A DNA stretch of 64,000 nucleotides from Candidatus Rifleibacterium amylolyticum (GTDB taxonomy: Bacteria; Muiribacteriota; Ozemobacteria; Ozemobacterales; Ozemobacteraceae): the NCBI GenBank assembly GCA_009917695.1, contig JAACJG010000004.1:62001-126000 (forward strand), given 5' to 3'. Under the pieces are notes generated by a model. It made no database searches and was not told the DNA's origin. It saw nothing but the letters and a program-made list of their open reading frames with translations. How positions within the stretch are numbered: the first letter of the stretch is position 1; each line of letters starts with the position of its first letter. The translations under genes and the position numbers were made by a program. Below are positions 44,134 through 53,081 of this stretch, one piece after another.

Positions 44134-45192
44134 ATGCTAATACCAAGATCATTATTCAGTGTGCTGGTTGTGTTGTTTTGTGGGATGCTGGCCGGGTGTT
44201 CGGTGCCGGGCTCTGGTAATCCACCGGTGATCGATGATTCGGTTACCATTACCGGCGCCGTATCAGCGCCGGCTGTTGCTAATTCCGGCTTGCTGGCGGC
44301 AGCCGGGCAGAATAACGATGCCACTGCATTTGCCAGATTTCTGGCGAGTTCGACGCTGAAAGTGAATGGCCGGACGGTTGAATTTTCGCTCAACGAGACG
44401 AGCCGCGAACTGAAAGTCGAAAAGCTGCCACCAGCTGCTTCCTACGAACTCGAACTGCGTTGCGGCGATTTCAGCCTGATTGCGTTTGCCCCCAACAGCG
44501 GTCGTCAGATCAGTCTGCCTTATGGTATTTCGCTTCGCAGCACGGCTGAATGGTATCTCAGAGCTGCTTTCGGCTCTTCAAACAATTTTGCGATCGATCA
44601 CTTTGCCGATTATCAGGTGTCTTCTACTCTTATCGATACTCTTGTATCCGGTTTGCAGGCGGAACTGAACAAGGCCGGACTGGATTCGTCAGCCTGGCGG
44701 CTGGCAGCCAGCAGTGGTGCTTCGACTCTGGTAAAAGATCGCGAAATGACTGAAGTCATGCAGCGAACCGGCAGCGCATTCAGCTATAATGGCACTTTTT
44801 CAGGCACGGTTTATTACTGGCGCCTCAATGGATCTGGCATACCGGTAATGGAAGTTCAGGCGACGGCCATGTTGACCTGCATCAGCAGCGGCAACACCGT
44901 AAATGGCTCGCTCAAGCTCGAACCACAGGCTGTCAGGCCGATCGAGAATTATACTGTTACTTCGCAGCCTTCAACCGTTGCCTTCTCATTTACCGGCGCT
45001 CTCAACGGCTCTTATCTGCGTTTTACTCGGCGCGCCGCCAACGATGGCTCGCCACTTTCCGGCAAAGATCTCGACAGCTGGTTCATCTTCCCGGTCAATG
45101 GCGGCCTGGCAGTGCAGGCCGAAAATCTCGACCTCGCCTATCGCACCGGAATCCAGACCCGTGCCGGCGACTTCATTCTTCGCAAAAAGTAG
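44134..45192 (+). CDS. Lipoprotein of unknown function
   Basis: A 352-residue lipoprotein. With the ATG at 44134 the signal peptide MLIPRSLFSVLVVLFCGMLAGC ends in a clean lipobox LAGC; the longer upstream frame spoils this. The body is rich in Ser, Gly and Asn and beta-strand-like, with no recognised domain (residues near 95: NGRTVEFSLNETSRELKV; C-terminus ending FILRKK). Probably an outer-membrane or periplasmic lipoprotein. No operon partner on this strand. Confidence 0.72.
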   Translation: MLIPRSLFSVLVVLFCGMLAGCSVPGSGNPPVIDDSVTITGAVSAPAVANSGLLAAAGQNNDATAFARFLASSTLKVNGRTVEFSLNETSRELKVEKLPPAASYELELRCGDFSLIAFAPNSGRQISLPYGISLRSTAEWYLRAAFGSSNNFAIDHFADYQVSSTLIDTLVSGLQAELNKAGLDSSAWRLAASSGASTLVKDREMTEVMQRTGSAFSYNGTFSGTVYYWRLNGSGIPVMEVQATAMLTCISSGNTVNGSLKLEPQAVRPIENYTVTSQPSTVAFSFTGALNGSYLRFTRRAANDGSPLSGKDLDSWFIFPVNGGLAVQAENLDLAYRTGIQTRAGDFILRKK

Positions 45193-45500
45193 AGTTCATT
45201 GCTCCGTTGCTGGTGAAATACCTTTTTTTGTGTCTGGAAATAAGGTAAGGGCGCAGGCGGGTTTCTCATGAGCGAAAACTTCGAGCCAGGCGCTTTTGAC
45301 ACAAGGCCATAGCTTTACACAATAAGTCTTCGTCTGGGGAGAGTTGTAGCGAATGAGATTCCGCCGAGAGCCCGAATATACAATGCAAAGTTAGTATTAA
45401 ATTCTCATTTGCTGGACTCATAAGTAATTTTCCTCGGTTTAATACTTTTGCCCGATTATTCCGATAAAAGGAATGTGTAATATAAAATCGGGAAACGATC
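45193..45500. other. Intergenic region with repeat copy
   Basis: About 310 bases without a gene; it holds family A copy 2 (45247-45373) and an A+T-rich stretch ending in AATATAAAATCGGG upstream of the outer-membrane protein gene. Confidence 0.6.
45247..45373 (+). repeat. Interspersed repeat family A, copy 2
   Basis: 127 bp starting AAGGGCGCAGGCGGGTTTCTC and ending TTCCGCCGAGAGCCC. The outer 45 bases on each side match copies 1 and 3; the centre (GGCCATAGCTTTACAC) varies. Same orientation as the other copies. Confidence 0.88.
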
Positions 45501-46655
45501 ATTAACAGAAGGCAGACAATTCTCTGGTTAGTGCTGCTGGCAGCCTGGCTTTGCCCGGCTGTACGTCCCGTTTTAGCTTCAATCAGGCCGGAGGGAAGCC
45601 TGATGCCGGTGCCGGTGCTTGAGCGTGAAGAGTGCAATACCGACACGCCTTTTGGGCCCTTTCGTGAGAAGTCAGCACAACGCCTCATCTATACCCGCAA
45701 GACTTCGCATCTGGTAAGTGAATTCAATTTCCGCCATGTGCTTTATACCGATTACATGGGTTTTGCTCCCGAACGCAACATGCTTTATCAGGCATCTTTC
45801 AAGGGATATAACCTGTCCAGCCCTCTTGAATTCAAAGTCGGGCGTATAATGACCGGAAACAACACTCTGCAGACAGTCGATGGCGTATCGTGGTTTTACC
45901 CCTGGGGCAACCGACTTAAAACCACGATAGACCTTGGCAGCATCGCTAATGTAGATACCAAAGTAAAGGGTCAGCCATCGTTTGGCGAGGGACGCCTGCA
46001 CTACAGCTTCAATGACAACGCCTTTATGGCGATAAAGGCGGTCAAGCAGTTTGACGAAAGCCTCGGTGGTGTCATGCTCGGTTACAACATTCGCGATTTT
46101 CGTGTGACCGGTGAGTATCTTGGCGGCAGCAGCACTGATACGGTTAATCTGGCCATGCAGTATATCGATCCGCACAACTTCGATCTTACTTCTGATTACC
46201 GACTGATGTTCAACGATGTCAGTGATTCAGGTCAGATGCGCCACTATATTGGTTGCGAGTCTGGCCAGTTGTATTTCGAGGCAGGTGTTGGCAACAGTTT
46301 CTGGTTTAATGGCCCCAAAACCGATGATAACTGGTTTTATGATGGCAGCGTCTCGTGGCAGGCCAGCAACCGCGACAATGCCACCATCGGCTACCTAAAC
46401 GAGACGACGCCGGCTTCAGCCAGTCGCACCCTGTACGGGCGGGCAGAACGCCGAATTTCAGACAAGACGCGCTTCAGCATCGGTGTCGAAGATACCCGTT
46501 TCGAAAACAGCGGTGGTTCGATACAGAATCTCGATGCCCGTCTGAACCGTCGGGTGCAGTGGGGATATATCGAACTTTCTGGCGGAATGATAACCGGCGG
46601 TTCTGATGCCAATCTGCATAAAGACATCAGACTGCGCGCAGGCTACGAGTTTTAG
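45501..46655 (+). CDS. Outer-membrane beta-barrel-like protein
   Basis: The body alternates strands of 8-12 residues with polar/aromatic pattern (HYIGCESGQLYFEAGVGNSF, YIELSGGMITGG) and ends in Phe (RLRAGYEF), the mark of an outer-membrane barrel. The first standard start is GTG at 45531, which gives a signal peptide without a basic N-region. The frame is open to 45486, and ATT at 45501 would give NRRQTILWLVLLAAWLCPAV..., a complete signal peptide; rare ATT initiation is therefore suspected. The 3' end overlaps the convergent gene by 4 bases. Confidence 0.68.
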   Translation: MNRRQTILWLVLLAAWLCPAVRPVLASIRPEGSLMPVPVLEREECNTDTPFGPFREKSAQRLIYTRKTSHLVSEFNFRHVLYTDYMGFAPERNMLYQASFKGYNLSSPLEFKVGRIMTGNNTLQTVDGVSWFYPWGNRLKTTIDLGSIANVDTKVKGQPSFGEGRLHYSFNDNAFMAIKAVKQFDESLGGVMLGYNIRDFRVTGEYLGGSSTDTVNLAMQYIDPHNFDLTSDYRLMFNDVSDSGQMRHYIGCESGQLYFEAGVGNSFWFNGPKTDDNWFYDGSVSWQASNRDNATIGYLNETTPASASRTLYGRAERRISDKTRFSIGVEDTRFENSGGSIQNLDARLNRRVQWGYIELSGGMITGGSDANLHKDIRLRAGYEF

Positions 46656-47419
46656 TTGCCGGCGGCCACTTTGCCAGTGACGTCGAAACGCATGACTGAC
46701 TGCTTATTGTACATGTTGCGGTTCATGCTGCTTAACGTCATTTCGCTGAAAACACCGGTCTTTTCGAAATCACGGCAGAACTGATTGACCATGCGTGGTT
46801 CAATGGCATAGCCGGTAAGCTGCAGGCGGCGGTCAGAGTCGATGCGCAGATTGGTGACCCAGGTTCCATTGCCGTCGCTGGCTGTATCCGTTTTCTGTCC
46901 GGCCGCTTCAGCATTTTTCCCGATCTGGGGCGAAAAGGTCGTTACCTTGGCAAACTCTTCGAATGCGAGCTTAAGAGAGCTGTCGTAGCCTGTCTTTACG
47001 TTGTTGTGAAGAGTTACCAGAACCGTCATGCTCAGCAGCGGTTTGCCGTCTGGCATACTCTCAGCCGATACAGATAAAGTTATAGCACGCGGCGACGCGA
47101 TCATTTTCCCACCAGAAGACTCTTCAAAAGCGGCAAGAGCAGTAAGAATACGATCTTCGGTCAACATGAAGCCCATTTCTACCGGGACTTCGAAATGAGT
47201 CTCGGTAACGATCATCGGAGAAACCCGCATATCCATCAATCGCAGGGCATTTCTTTCGAAATATGACAGGTGCAGATCAAGCATCAGGCGCGTGAGTTCC
47301 TGTGGAGTGTCGGCAGAGATCTGCTGGAGACTTGCGATGGCCTCGGTCGGGTTCGGGCCGGCAAATGCGGTTGTGGCGGTCAAACAGATCATCAGAAGCA
47401 CGAACATGGACTTTTTCAT
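46652..47419 (-). CDS. Exported protein of unknown function
   Basis: A 255-residue protein with signal peptide MKKSMFVLLMICLTATTAFA|G; the ATG at 47419 is chosen because AGGAG lies 6 bases upstream. The rest has alternating strands and helices with a C-terminal segment MRFDVTGKVAAGN. It has some resemblance to PilO/GspM-type periplasmic proteins (VTNLRIDSDRRLQLTGYA), but that is weak. It is followed convergently by the barrel protein. Confidence 0.6.
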   Translation of the reverse strand: MKKSMFVLLMICLTATTAFAGPNPTEAIASLQQISADTPQELTRLMLDLHLSYFERNALRLMDMRVSPMIVTETHFEVPVEMGFMLTEDRILTALAAFEESSGGKMIASPRAITLSVSAESMPDGKPLLSMTVLVTLHNNVKTGYDSSLKLAFEEFAKVTTFSPQIGKNAEAAGQKTDTASDGNGTWVTNLRIDSDRRLQLTGYAIEPRMVNQFCRDFEKTGVFSEMTLSSMNRNMYNKQSVMRFDVTGKVAAGN

Positions 47420-47464
47420 AAGCTCTCCTGCTGTAGAATTAATATAAGTTCTGGAAATCAAAGC

Positions 47465-48925
47465 TCAGTGATGCGACATTGCGTTGTCGACTTTTATCTG
47501 TTCAAGCATTATGGCTTCTTCAGAGGGTTCTTCTAACAGCGGGAGTTTTTCCATGCTGATGCCGGTATAGCCATAAAAGATCGAAACGAGCGGATTGATC
47601 AGGTTCAAAAAGGCGTAGGGCAGGTAGACAAAGGGGTGAATGCCAAGAGCGGTTGTCATAAAGGCCCCGCAGGTGTTCCAGGGAACCAGTGGCGAGGTGA
47701 TGGTGCCGAAATCTTCAAGGCAGCGCGACAGATTTTTCGGGTGCAGACCGCGGTCGCGGTAGATGTCTTTGTAGATGCGGCCGGGAATGACGATCGACAG
47801 ATACTGATCGCCGGCAGCCAGATTGCAGAAAACGCAGGTTAAGAAGGTCGCAACGACAGTTGAGCCGGTAGTTGTCGCGTAGGTCACGATTTTGCGGGCT
47901 ATGGCATTGAGCATGCCTGAGCTTTCCATGACGCCACCGAGCGAGAGGGCGATTAGAATCAGTGATATCGTGCCCATCATACTTTCGAGACCGCCACGGG
48001 AAAGCAGGCTGTCGATAGTCTCCAGGCCGGTTGAGGCTACGTAACCAGAATGGGCAGACTTGATGATTTCGGTCATGCCGGAACCTTGAAAGAATGCCGC
48101 GAAGCCGGCGCCAAGCAGAATGCCGGCAAACAGACCGGGCAGGGCAGGCACTCTGAGCACGACCATCACAATAACCAGAATTGGCGGAATTATAAGAAGG
48201 GGGGTGATGTAGAAGTTCGTGCTGAGCGTGCTGAGCATGGTGTCGATTGCGGTTGTGTCGAGCTCTTTGCCGGCATAACTCATACCGAGAACTCCGTAGA
48301 TGATGCAGGCGATTATCAGGCTTGGCCCTGTTGTCCAGATCATGTGTCTGATATGTTCGAACAGGTTGGTGCCGGCCATTGCCGGAGCCAGGTTGGTAGT
48401 GTCTGACAGCGGTGACATCTTGTCACCAAAATAGGCGCCCGAAATAATGGCTCCGGCTACCATGTTGACTGGTATGCCCAGGCCAGAGCCCACGCCCAGC
48501 AGAGCAATGCCGACGGTTGCGGCAGTGGTCCAGGAACTGCCGGTTGCCAGTGAGACAATCGCGCAGATTATACAGGTCGCGACAAGAAATACGCCCGGAG
48601 AGATAAGTTTAAGGCCATAATAAATCATGGCGGGCACTATGCCTGAGAGTATCCATACGCCAATAAGACAGCCGATGATCATCAGAATCAGTATTGACTG
48701 CATTCCCATTCCGATTGTCTTGAGTATGCCTTTCTCAACCGCTTCCCATGGCTGCCCGGAGATTATGGCAACCGTTGCAGCAAATGCCGTTGTCACCAGA
48801 ATGGGTATGTGCGGCGAGGCGCCAAACAGCATGAGTCCGCTTATGAGCGTTGCCAGCAGAAATGCTACGACCAGCATGGCGCGGGCAAAAGATATTTCGG
48901 CAGTTACAATATGGCCTTCTTGCAT
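47465..48925 (-). CDS. nhaC: Na+/H+ antiporter NhaC-type
   Basis: A 486-residue membrane protein with about 11-12 helices. Family motifs include VAGAIISGAYFGDKMSPLSDTTNLAP (the GDKMSPLSDTTNLAP part is typical of NhaC) and GTISLILIALSLGGVMESSGML. It exchanges Na+ for H+ and would fit with a Na+-type V-ATPase. It uses the ATG at 48925 with a GGAGAG site upstream; another ATG 4 bases earlier is out of frame. Confidence 0.9.
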   Translation of the reverse strand: MQEGHIVTAEISFARAMLVVAFLLATLISGLMLFGASPHIPILVTTAFAATVAIISGQPWEAVEKGILKTIGMGMQSILILMIIGCLIGVWILSGIVPAMIYYGLKLISPGVFLVATCIICAIVSLATGSSWTTAATVGIALLGVGSGLGIPVNMVAGAIISGAYFGDKMSPLSDTTNLAPAMAGTNLFEHIRHMIWTTGPSLIIACIIYGVLGMSYAGKELDTTAIDTMLSTLSTNFYITPLLIIPPILVIVMVVLRVPALPGLFAGILLGAGFAAFFQGSGMTEIIKSAHSGYVASTGLETIDSLLSRGGLESMMGTISLILIALSLGGVMESSGMLNAIARKIVTYATTTGSTVVATFLTCVFCNLAAGDQYLSIVIPGRIYKDIYRDRGLHPKNLSRCLEDFGTITSPLVPWNTCGAFMTTALGIHPFVYLPYAFLNLINPLVSIFYGYTGISMEKLPLLEEPSEEAIMLEQIKVDNAMSHH

Positions 48926-49064
48926 TCATGACTCTCCGTTGCGAATTTTTCAGGTAATTGTAACCGAAATCAGTCGAAAATTCTGCCAGTTTATTTTGAA
49001 AACCGCATATTACACTTATTGCCGCAGATCAAATCGTAATTGCTTCAATATCTTGTGACAATGA

Positions 49065-49070
49065 TATAAT
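49065..49070 (+). promoter_or_regulatory. -10 box directly before a start codon
   Basis: TATAAT lies 6 bases before the ATG at 49077, with no ribosome site between. A weak TTGCTT at 49040-49045 could be -35. Suggests leaderless transcription of the gene that follows. Confidence 0.45.
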
Positions 49071-49076
49071 GCTTAT

Positions 49077-49595
49077 ATGGCTAACGGTAAATCAGGTGAC
49101 AATCTTATTGCGGTCGGACTGTATCTGCTCTTCGGAGTAGTGCTGTTCCTGGCGATGATGGGTATTAAATATGTTTTGATCGCCTTATGTGTGTATGCCG
49201 GAGTGCAGCTTGTTCTCGATCTTTATTATATGCTGGCCGGAGTGCGCACGAAAGGCACCATTACCGGATATCAACCGTCTGATTCAAAGTTTTACGAAAA
49301 CGACGAATACGGTTTTCGTCGCCACCCCAACGTGGTAGCGCCACCAGAGCCTTATTCTGAGCCAACGTTGACCGGAATTTCGTATCAGGCTCGCGGCCGC
49401 TTCGACAGCGAAGAAAAAAACTATAAACTGCCAGTTCCTTTCTGGTGCGATTCCAGCAAACTGGGGCAGGAAATCACACTTTTCTATCTGTCCCGGGCGC
49501 CTCAGAAAGCCCGTCACATATCGATTGGCTGGTTCCTTTTCCATGCCGTATTGCCTTTGACTGCTGTATTTGTAATGTTGTTCGGGCGCGGCTGA
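49077..49595 (+). CDS. DUF3592-like membrane protein
   Basis: A 172-residue protein. Two N-terminal helices (LIAVGLYLLFGVVLFLAMMG and YVLIALCVYAGVQLVLDL), a soluble middle with GTITGYQPSDS and FYLSRAPQKAR, and a C-terminal helix (WFLFHAVLPLTAVFVMLF). The TM-beta domain-TM outline fits DUF3592 proteins. Function unknown. The next gene follows after 45 bases. Confidence 0.6.
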   Translation: MANGKSGDNLIAVGLYLLFGVVLFLAMMGIKYVLIALCVYAGVQLVLDLYYMLAGVRTKGTITGYQPSDSKFYENDEYGFRRHPNVVAPPEPYSEPTLTGISYQARGRFDSEEKNYKLPVPFWCDSSKLGQEITLFYLSRAPQKARHISIGWFLFHAVLPLTAVFVMLFGRG

Positions 49596-49640
49596 CTAAA
49601 TGGCAGCAATCTCGAAGTATTGCAGAAAAATGGGACAAAA

Positions 49641-50036
49641 ATGGAAGTTACACTTGATCAGGTTCTAATTGGCTGGGCGCTTTTTTTGACGTTTGCCGGT
49701 TCAGGGATATTTAGATGGACCAGTCCGCTTGAATACAAGGATTTTGGCACTGTCGCCGGTATTATGACAACATTTCTGCCGCTCAGCGGCTATTTTGTCT
49801 CTGGCCGTGTTTCTGAAGAGCCGACAGCTCCCCTGCTGGCTTTTGCGGGTCTGCTGATTGCTTGCATTGTTGGCTTTTTCATCGGGGCCAGAGTCCTTGA
49901 CCGACAAAATCAGGACAACCTGGCGGGGCAATGGATGAAGGCTTTAGGTTTGACTGCTCTGTTTGCTGTCTTATCAGTGATCCCGCTGGGTGCAATGCTG
50001 ATGCTGGCCGCTCACAGCGGTTGGACTCGCCCGTAG
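49641..50036 (+). CDS. Small membrane protein
   Basis: A 131-residue protein starting MEVTLDQVLIGWALFLTFAG with four hydrophobic helices and no recognised family. The ATG at 49641 is preferred to a TTG 21 bases earlier. It probably forms a pair with the DUF3592-like protein before it. Confidence 0.55.
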   Translation: MEVTLDQVLIGWALFLTFAGSGIFRWTSPLEYKDFGTVAGIMTTFLPLSGYFVSGRVSEEPTAPLLAFAGLLIACIVGFFIGARVLDRQNQDNLAGQWMKALGLTALFAVLSVIPLGAMLMLAAHSGWTRP

Positions 50037-50056
50037 CAGAGCTGATTATCGATAGC

Positions 50057-50662
50057 TCAGGGCCTGCCCAGAAAATTCTGATGGCTCCAGAAATCATCAG
50101 TGGATATGGGTCTTGAGTAGATAAGCCTGCCTTCCTTATCAAAGCCGTGTTCAATGATATTCTCTGCAGAGGCATCTTTGGATTCGTAATTGCCTTCCTG
50201 TTCGTCTACCTTGTTCATCGCCTCTTCAAACTTTTCAAGATCTTTTATTTCGAATTCGATACGGGCCGCGAATACAGTGTTGCCTCTCATGCTTTTTAAC
50301 TGGCCATTTGCATCATAATAACTGAGCCGTTTTAAAATATTGCGGTCGCTGAGGCCTGTGCAGTGCCTGCAATAATAGGTTTTGTCTTCATGAAATTCAT
50401 ACATCAGATAGGTTATTCCACCGACATAAGAAAGCAAGCTGCCGTCGCTGGCTGCTTGAAAAATGACATGCTGCTCTTTTTTATTGGAAATGCGTATTTC
50501 AGCTTCCCCGTTATGTCTGAAGTCGCGCGTTTCCAGCTCTGGTACCGTTTTGTCAAATTCGGCCATCGGTATCATGCTGGTGTAAGAGGTAAAAGGTTGT
50601 GCTGAAACTGAATTACATAATGCCATGACAATAACCAATACAAGCCAATGATATCTGGTCAC
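50057..50662 (-). CDS. Exported protein of unknown function
   Basis: A 201-residue protein with signal peptide MTRYHWLVLVIVMALCNSVSA|Q. The mature part looks like a beta-rich domain (EIRISNKKEQHVIFQA, GITYLMYEFHEDKTYYCRHC with a CxxC). No family recognised. It is divergent from cvfB, with a palindrome between them. Confidence 0.55.
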   Translation of the reverse strand: MTRYHWLVLVIVMALCNSVSAQPFTSYTSMIPMAEFDKTVPELETRDFRHNGEAEIRISNKKEQHVIFQAASDGSLLSYVGGITYLMYEFHEDKTYYCRHCTGLSDRNILKRLSYYDANGQLKSMRGNTVFAARIEFEIKDLEKFEEAMNKVDEQEGNYESKDASAENIIEHGFDKEGRLIYSRPISTDDFWSHQNFLGRP

Positions 50663-50721
50663 TATGTTTGCGCCTCCAATGTTGTCTTTTATTTTGCTGC
50701 TTTGATAAACCGTTTCAATCA

Positions 50722-50756
50722 GTTATACTGATCAGGCTTTGCAAAGTCAGTATAAC
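50722..50756. promoter_or_regulatory. Palindrome between divergent genes
   Basis: GTTATACTGA and TCAGTATAAC form a perfect 10-bp inverted repeat spaced by 15 bases. It lies 60 bases before the minus-strand gene start and 82 bases before cvfB. It may be an operator or overlapping promoters, since TATACT appears on both strands. Confidence 0.5.
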
Positions 50757-50837
50757 ATACTGTGCAAGACTGTCATATTGCGGCTTGTGTTTACCTTGTG
50801 CAATTTTATCGGCAGTGCCAGAAGGCAGGAGAAAAAT

Positions 50838-51674
50838 ATGGCAACTATTGGCTGTTTTAACAAATTGAAGGTGACCAGATGCATGACTGCCGGCATCTAC
50901 GTCAATGCAGAACAGTTTGGCGAACTGAAGATTCCCGGCTGGGATGTTACCGGCAAGGCTGATAAAGGTGACATCATCGATGTTTTTCTTCAGCTCGACG
51001 GTGATGATAATGTGGTCACAACCATGCGAAAGTCTCTGGTTATGCCCGGAGAAGTAGGCTTGCTGAAAGTTTCTGCCGTCGAGAGTGCGGGTGCGCTGCT
51101 CGACTGGGGCATGCCAAAGCAGCTTTTCGTGCCGACTCACGAACAGCAGCAGAAAATGGTCAGAGGATTTTCCTATGTCGTCTATGCGCATCTCGACCCT
51201 AAAACCGGTCGCATAACCGGTTCTACCAAACTCGAAAAATACCTGAGCCCGACTCCAGGCGGTTTGCGGCTGAAACAGGAAGTGTCGCTGACTGTCTGCG
51301 ATGAGAGCGATCTTGGCTATCGCGCTGTTATCAACAATAGCGGGCTTGGCTTTGTCTACAACAACGACCTGTTTCAGAAGCTTAAAATCGGCCAGAAAGT
51401 TACCGGCTACGTCAAGAACATAAGAGAAGACGGCCGCGTCGATCTCTATCTGCAGAAGCCCGGTTTCGAAAAAATCGGCGATCTCGGTGAGCAGATTCTT
51501 GCCAGATTGCGCGCTGCCGGCGGCTTTCTTGCCATAACCGACAAAAGCCCGGCCGAAGAAATCTATCAGCTGTTCAACACCAGCAAGAAAAATTACAAAA
51601 AAGCCATTGGCGGCCTTTACAAGAAGGGTGTTGTGCTCCTCGAAGAAACCGGCATCCGCCTGGTTAAAAAGTAG
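50838..51674 (+). CDS. CvfB-like S1 RNA-binding protein
   Basis: A 278-residue protein that resembles CvfB, with S1 domains and a C-terminal winged helix (SPAEEIYQLFNTSKKNYKKAIGGLY near the end). S1-like strands are MVRGFSYVVYAHLDPKTGRI and KVTGYVKNIREDGRVDLYLQ. The ATG at 50838 has AGGAG 7 bases before it; the ORF extends 33 codons further without a ribosome site. CvfB proteins bind RNA and affect virulence gene expression in Staphylococcus; the role here is unknown. Confidence 0.82.
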   Translation: MATIGCFNKLKVTRCMTAGIYVNAEQFGELKIPGWDVTGKADKGDIIDVFLQLDGDDNVVTTMRKSLVMPGEVGLLKVSAVESAGALLDWGMPKQLFVPTHEQQQKMVRGFSYVVYAHLDPKTGRITGSTKLEKYLSPTPGGLRLKQEVSLTVCDESDLGYRAVINNSGLGFVYNNDLFQKLKIGQKVTGYVKNIREDGRVDLYLQKPGFEKIGDLGEQILARLRAAGGFLAITDKSPAEEIYQLFNTSKKNYKKAIGGLYKKGVVLLEETGIRLVKK

Positions 51675-51697
51675 AATCGAATTTTGCCGGGAAGACA

Positions 51698-51725
51698 TCT
51701 GCCGGCCTGGTTAAAAGCCGGCAGA
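51698..51725. terminator. Hairpin between convergent genes
   Basis: TCTGCCGGC and GCCGGCAGA form a perfect 9-bp stem with a 10-base loop in the 59-base gap between cvfB and rtcB. T-runs are short, so it may serve either strand as a weak terminator. Confidence 0.55.
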
Positions 51726-51733
51726 TTGTGGTT

Positions 51734-52972
51734 TCAGCCCTTTATTACACCGAGAGGGCGCAGTTTTACCAGAGGCTCGATCAGGTCTAGTTCGCAGCGG
51801 ATGACAGTGTCGATGTCTTTGTAAGCCTGCGGGGCTTCGCCGAAATCATACATCGCGTTTTTGGCCTTTTTGCGGCCGAAGCCGCCGGCTTTGCCCCAGC
51901 GATCGAAGACAATTCCTTCCATGGCGCGGTTGCACTCTTCGAGTGTAAGCTGGCGGCTGGCTTCCATGCGGCCCATCTTACGGCCGGCGCCGTGCGAACA
52001 TGAATTGAACGATTCAGGGTTGCCGAGACCGCGCACTATATAAGAAGACGCACCCATGCTGCCCGGAATGATTCCAAGCTCACCTTTCTGCGCCGAAGTA
52101 GCGCCTTTGCGGTGTACCCAGACGTTGCGCCCGAAATGCCTCTCACAGGCGGCGTAGTTGTGATGAATGTTGATTTCTTCGATGAACTCGATGCCGGCAA
52201 AGTGTTCGGCCATGACCGATTTCGCAGCTGCCATCATGCGCGCGCGGTTTTCGAGGGCATAGCGCAACGCGAAGTTCATATCGCGGATATAGCTTTGCCC
52301 TTCCTTTGAATCGGCCGGCAGAAAGGCAAGATCTTTGCAGGGCAGTTCGGCATGCCACTTGGCGTTAAGTTCGAGCGCCAGCTTGTTATAAAACGAAGCA
52401 ATGCGATAGCCGAGGTTCCGCGAGCCAGAATGCAGCATCAGCCAGACCTGACCGTCTTCGCTCGACTGAATCTCGATAAAGTGGTTGCCGCCACCAAGCG
52501 TGCCGAGATTCTTGCGGTCATGTTCAAAGCGAGAAAGTTCGAACCAGCCCGGTAAATTATGGGTGATCTCTTCTTCATATTCAGCAAAACCAAGCCATGT
52601 CTGCTGTTTTGTATGGCATTTGCCTTCGCCGACCGGAACCAGTTTCTTGATGTCATCGATTATCGCTCTGATATCACGTGCTTCGCCAATCTGCTCTACG
52701 GTAAGGCTGGTCTTAACCGCGCCCATGCCGCAGCCGATATCGACGCCGACAGCATTAGGAATAACACTTTCGCGGCAGGCAATCACGCCGCCGATCGGCA
52801 TGCCGTAACCGACATGGCAGTCGGGCATAAGCGCGACATGCATATCGACGGCCGGGTGCGCGGCCAGGTTGGCAGCCTGCTTGAGGGCGTCGGGCTCGAG
52901 GTCGTTGCACCATGATTTAATCGCTACTTTCGCTGCTGGCGAAATTGATTTTTTATCTTTGATCCATTCCAT
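51734..52972 (-). CDS. rtcB: RNA 3'-5' ligase RtcB
   Basis: This 412-residue ligase joins 2',3'-cyclic-phosphate or 3'-phosphate RNA ends to 5'-OH using GTP and Mn2+. Metal and guanylate sites are visible: VDIGCGMGAVK (Asp78, Cys81), GGNHFIE (His164), HSGSRN (His181), IHHNYA and the guanylated His327 in SCSHGAGRKM. It is the last gene of an RtcR-driven repair operon, downstream of slipin and rtcA. Confidence 0.96.
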   Translation of the reverse strand: MEWIKDKKSISPAAKVAIKSWCNDLEPDALKQAANLAAHPAVDMHVALMPDCHVGYGMPIGGVIACRESVIPNAVGVDIGCGMGAVKTSLTVEQIGEARDIRAIIDDIKKLVPVGEGKCHTKQQTWLGFAEYEEEITHNLPGWFELSRFEHDRKNLGTLGGGNHFIEIQSSEDGQVWLMLHSGSRNLGYRIASFYNKLALELNAKWHAELPCKDLAFLPADSKEGQSYIRDMNFALRYALENRARMMAAAKSVMAEHFAGIEFIEEINIHHNYAACERHFGRNVWVHRKGATSAQKGELGIIPGSMGASSYIVRGLGNPESFNSCSHGAGRKMGRMEASRQLTLEECNRAMEGIVFDRWGKAGGFGRKKAKNAMYDFGEAPQAYKDIDTVIRCELDLIEPLVKLRPLGVIKG

Positions 52973-53081
52973 TCTTTTCCTCCTTCAAAGGCTTTTCAGC
53001 TGCTGCTGACACTATGCGTCAGCGCAAAGATTGTGTACACGTAAAGCTGCAGGCAACAGCACGTTTTAACCCGCCTGTTGA

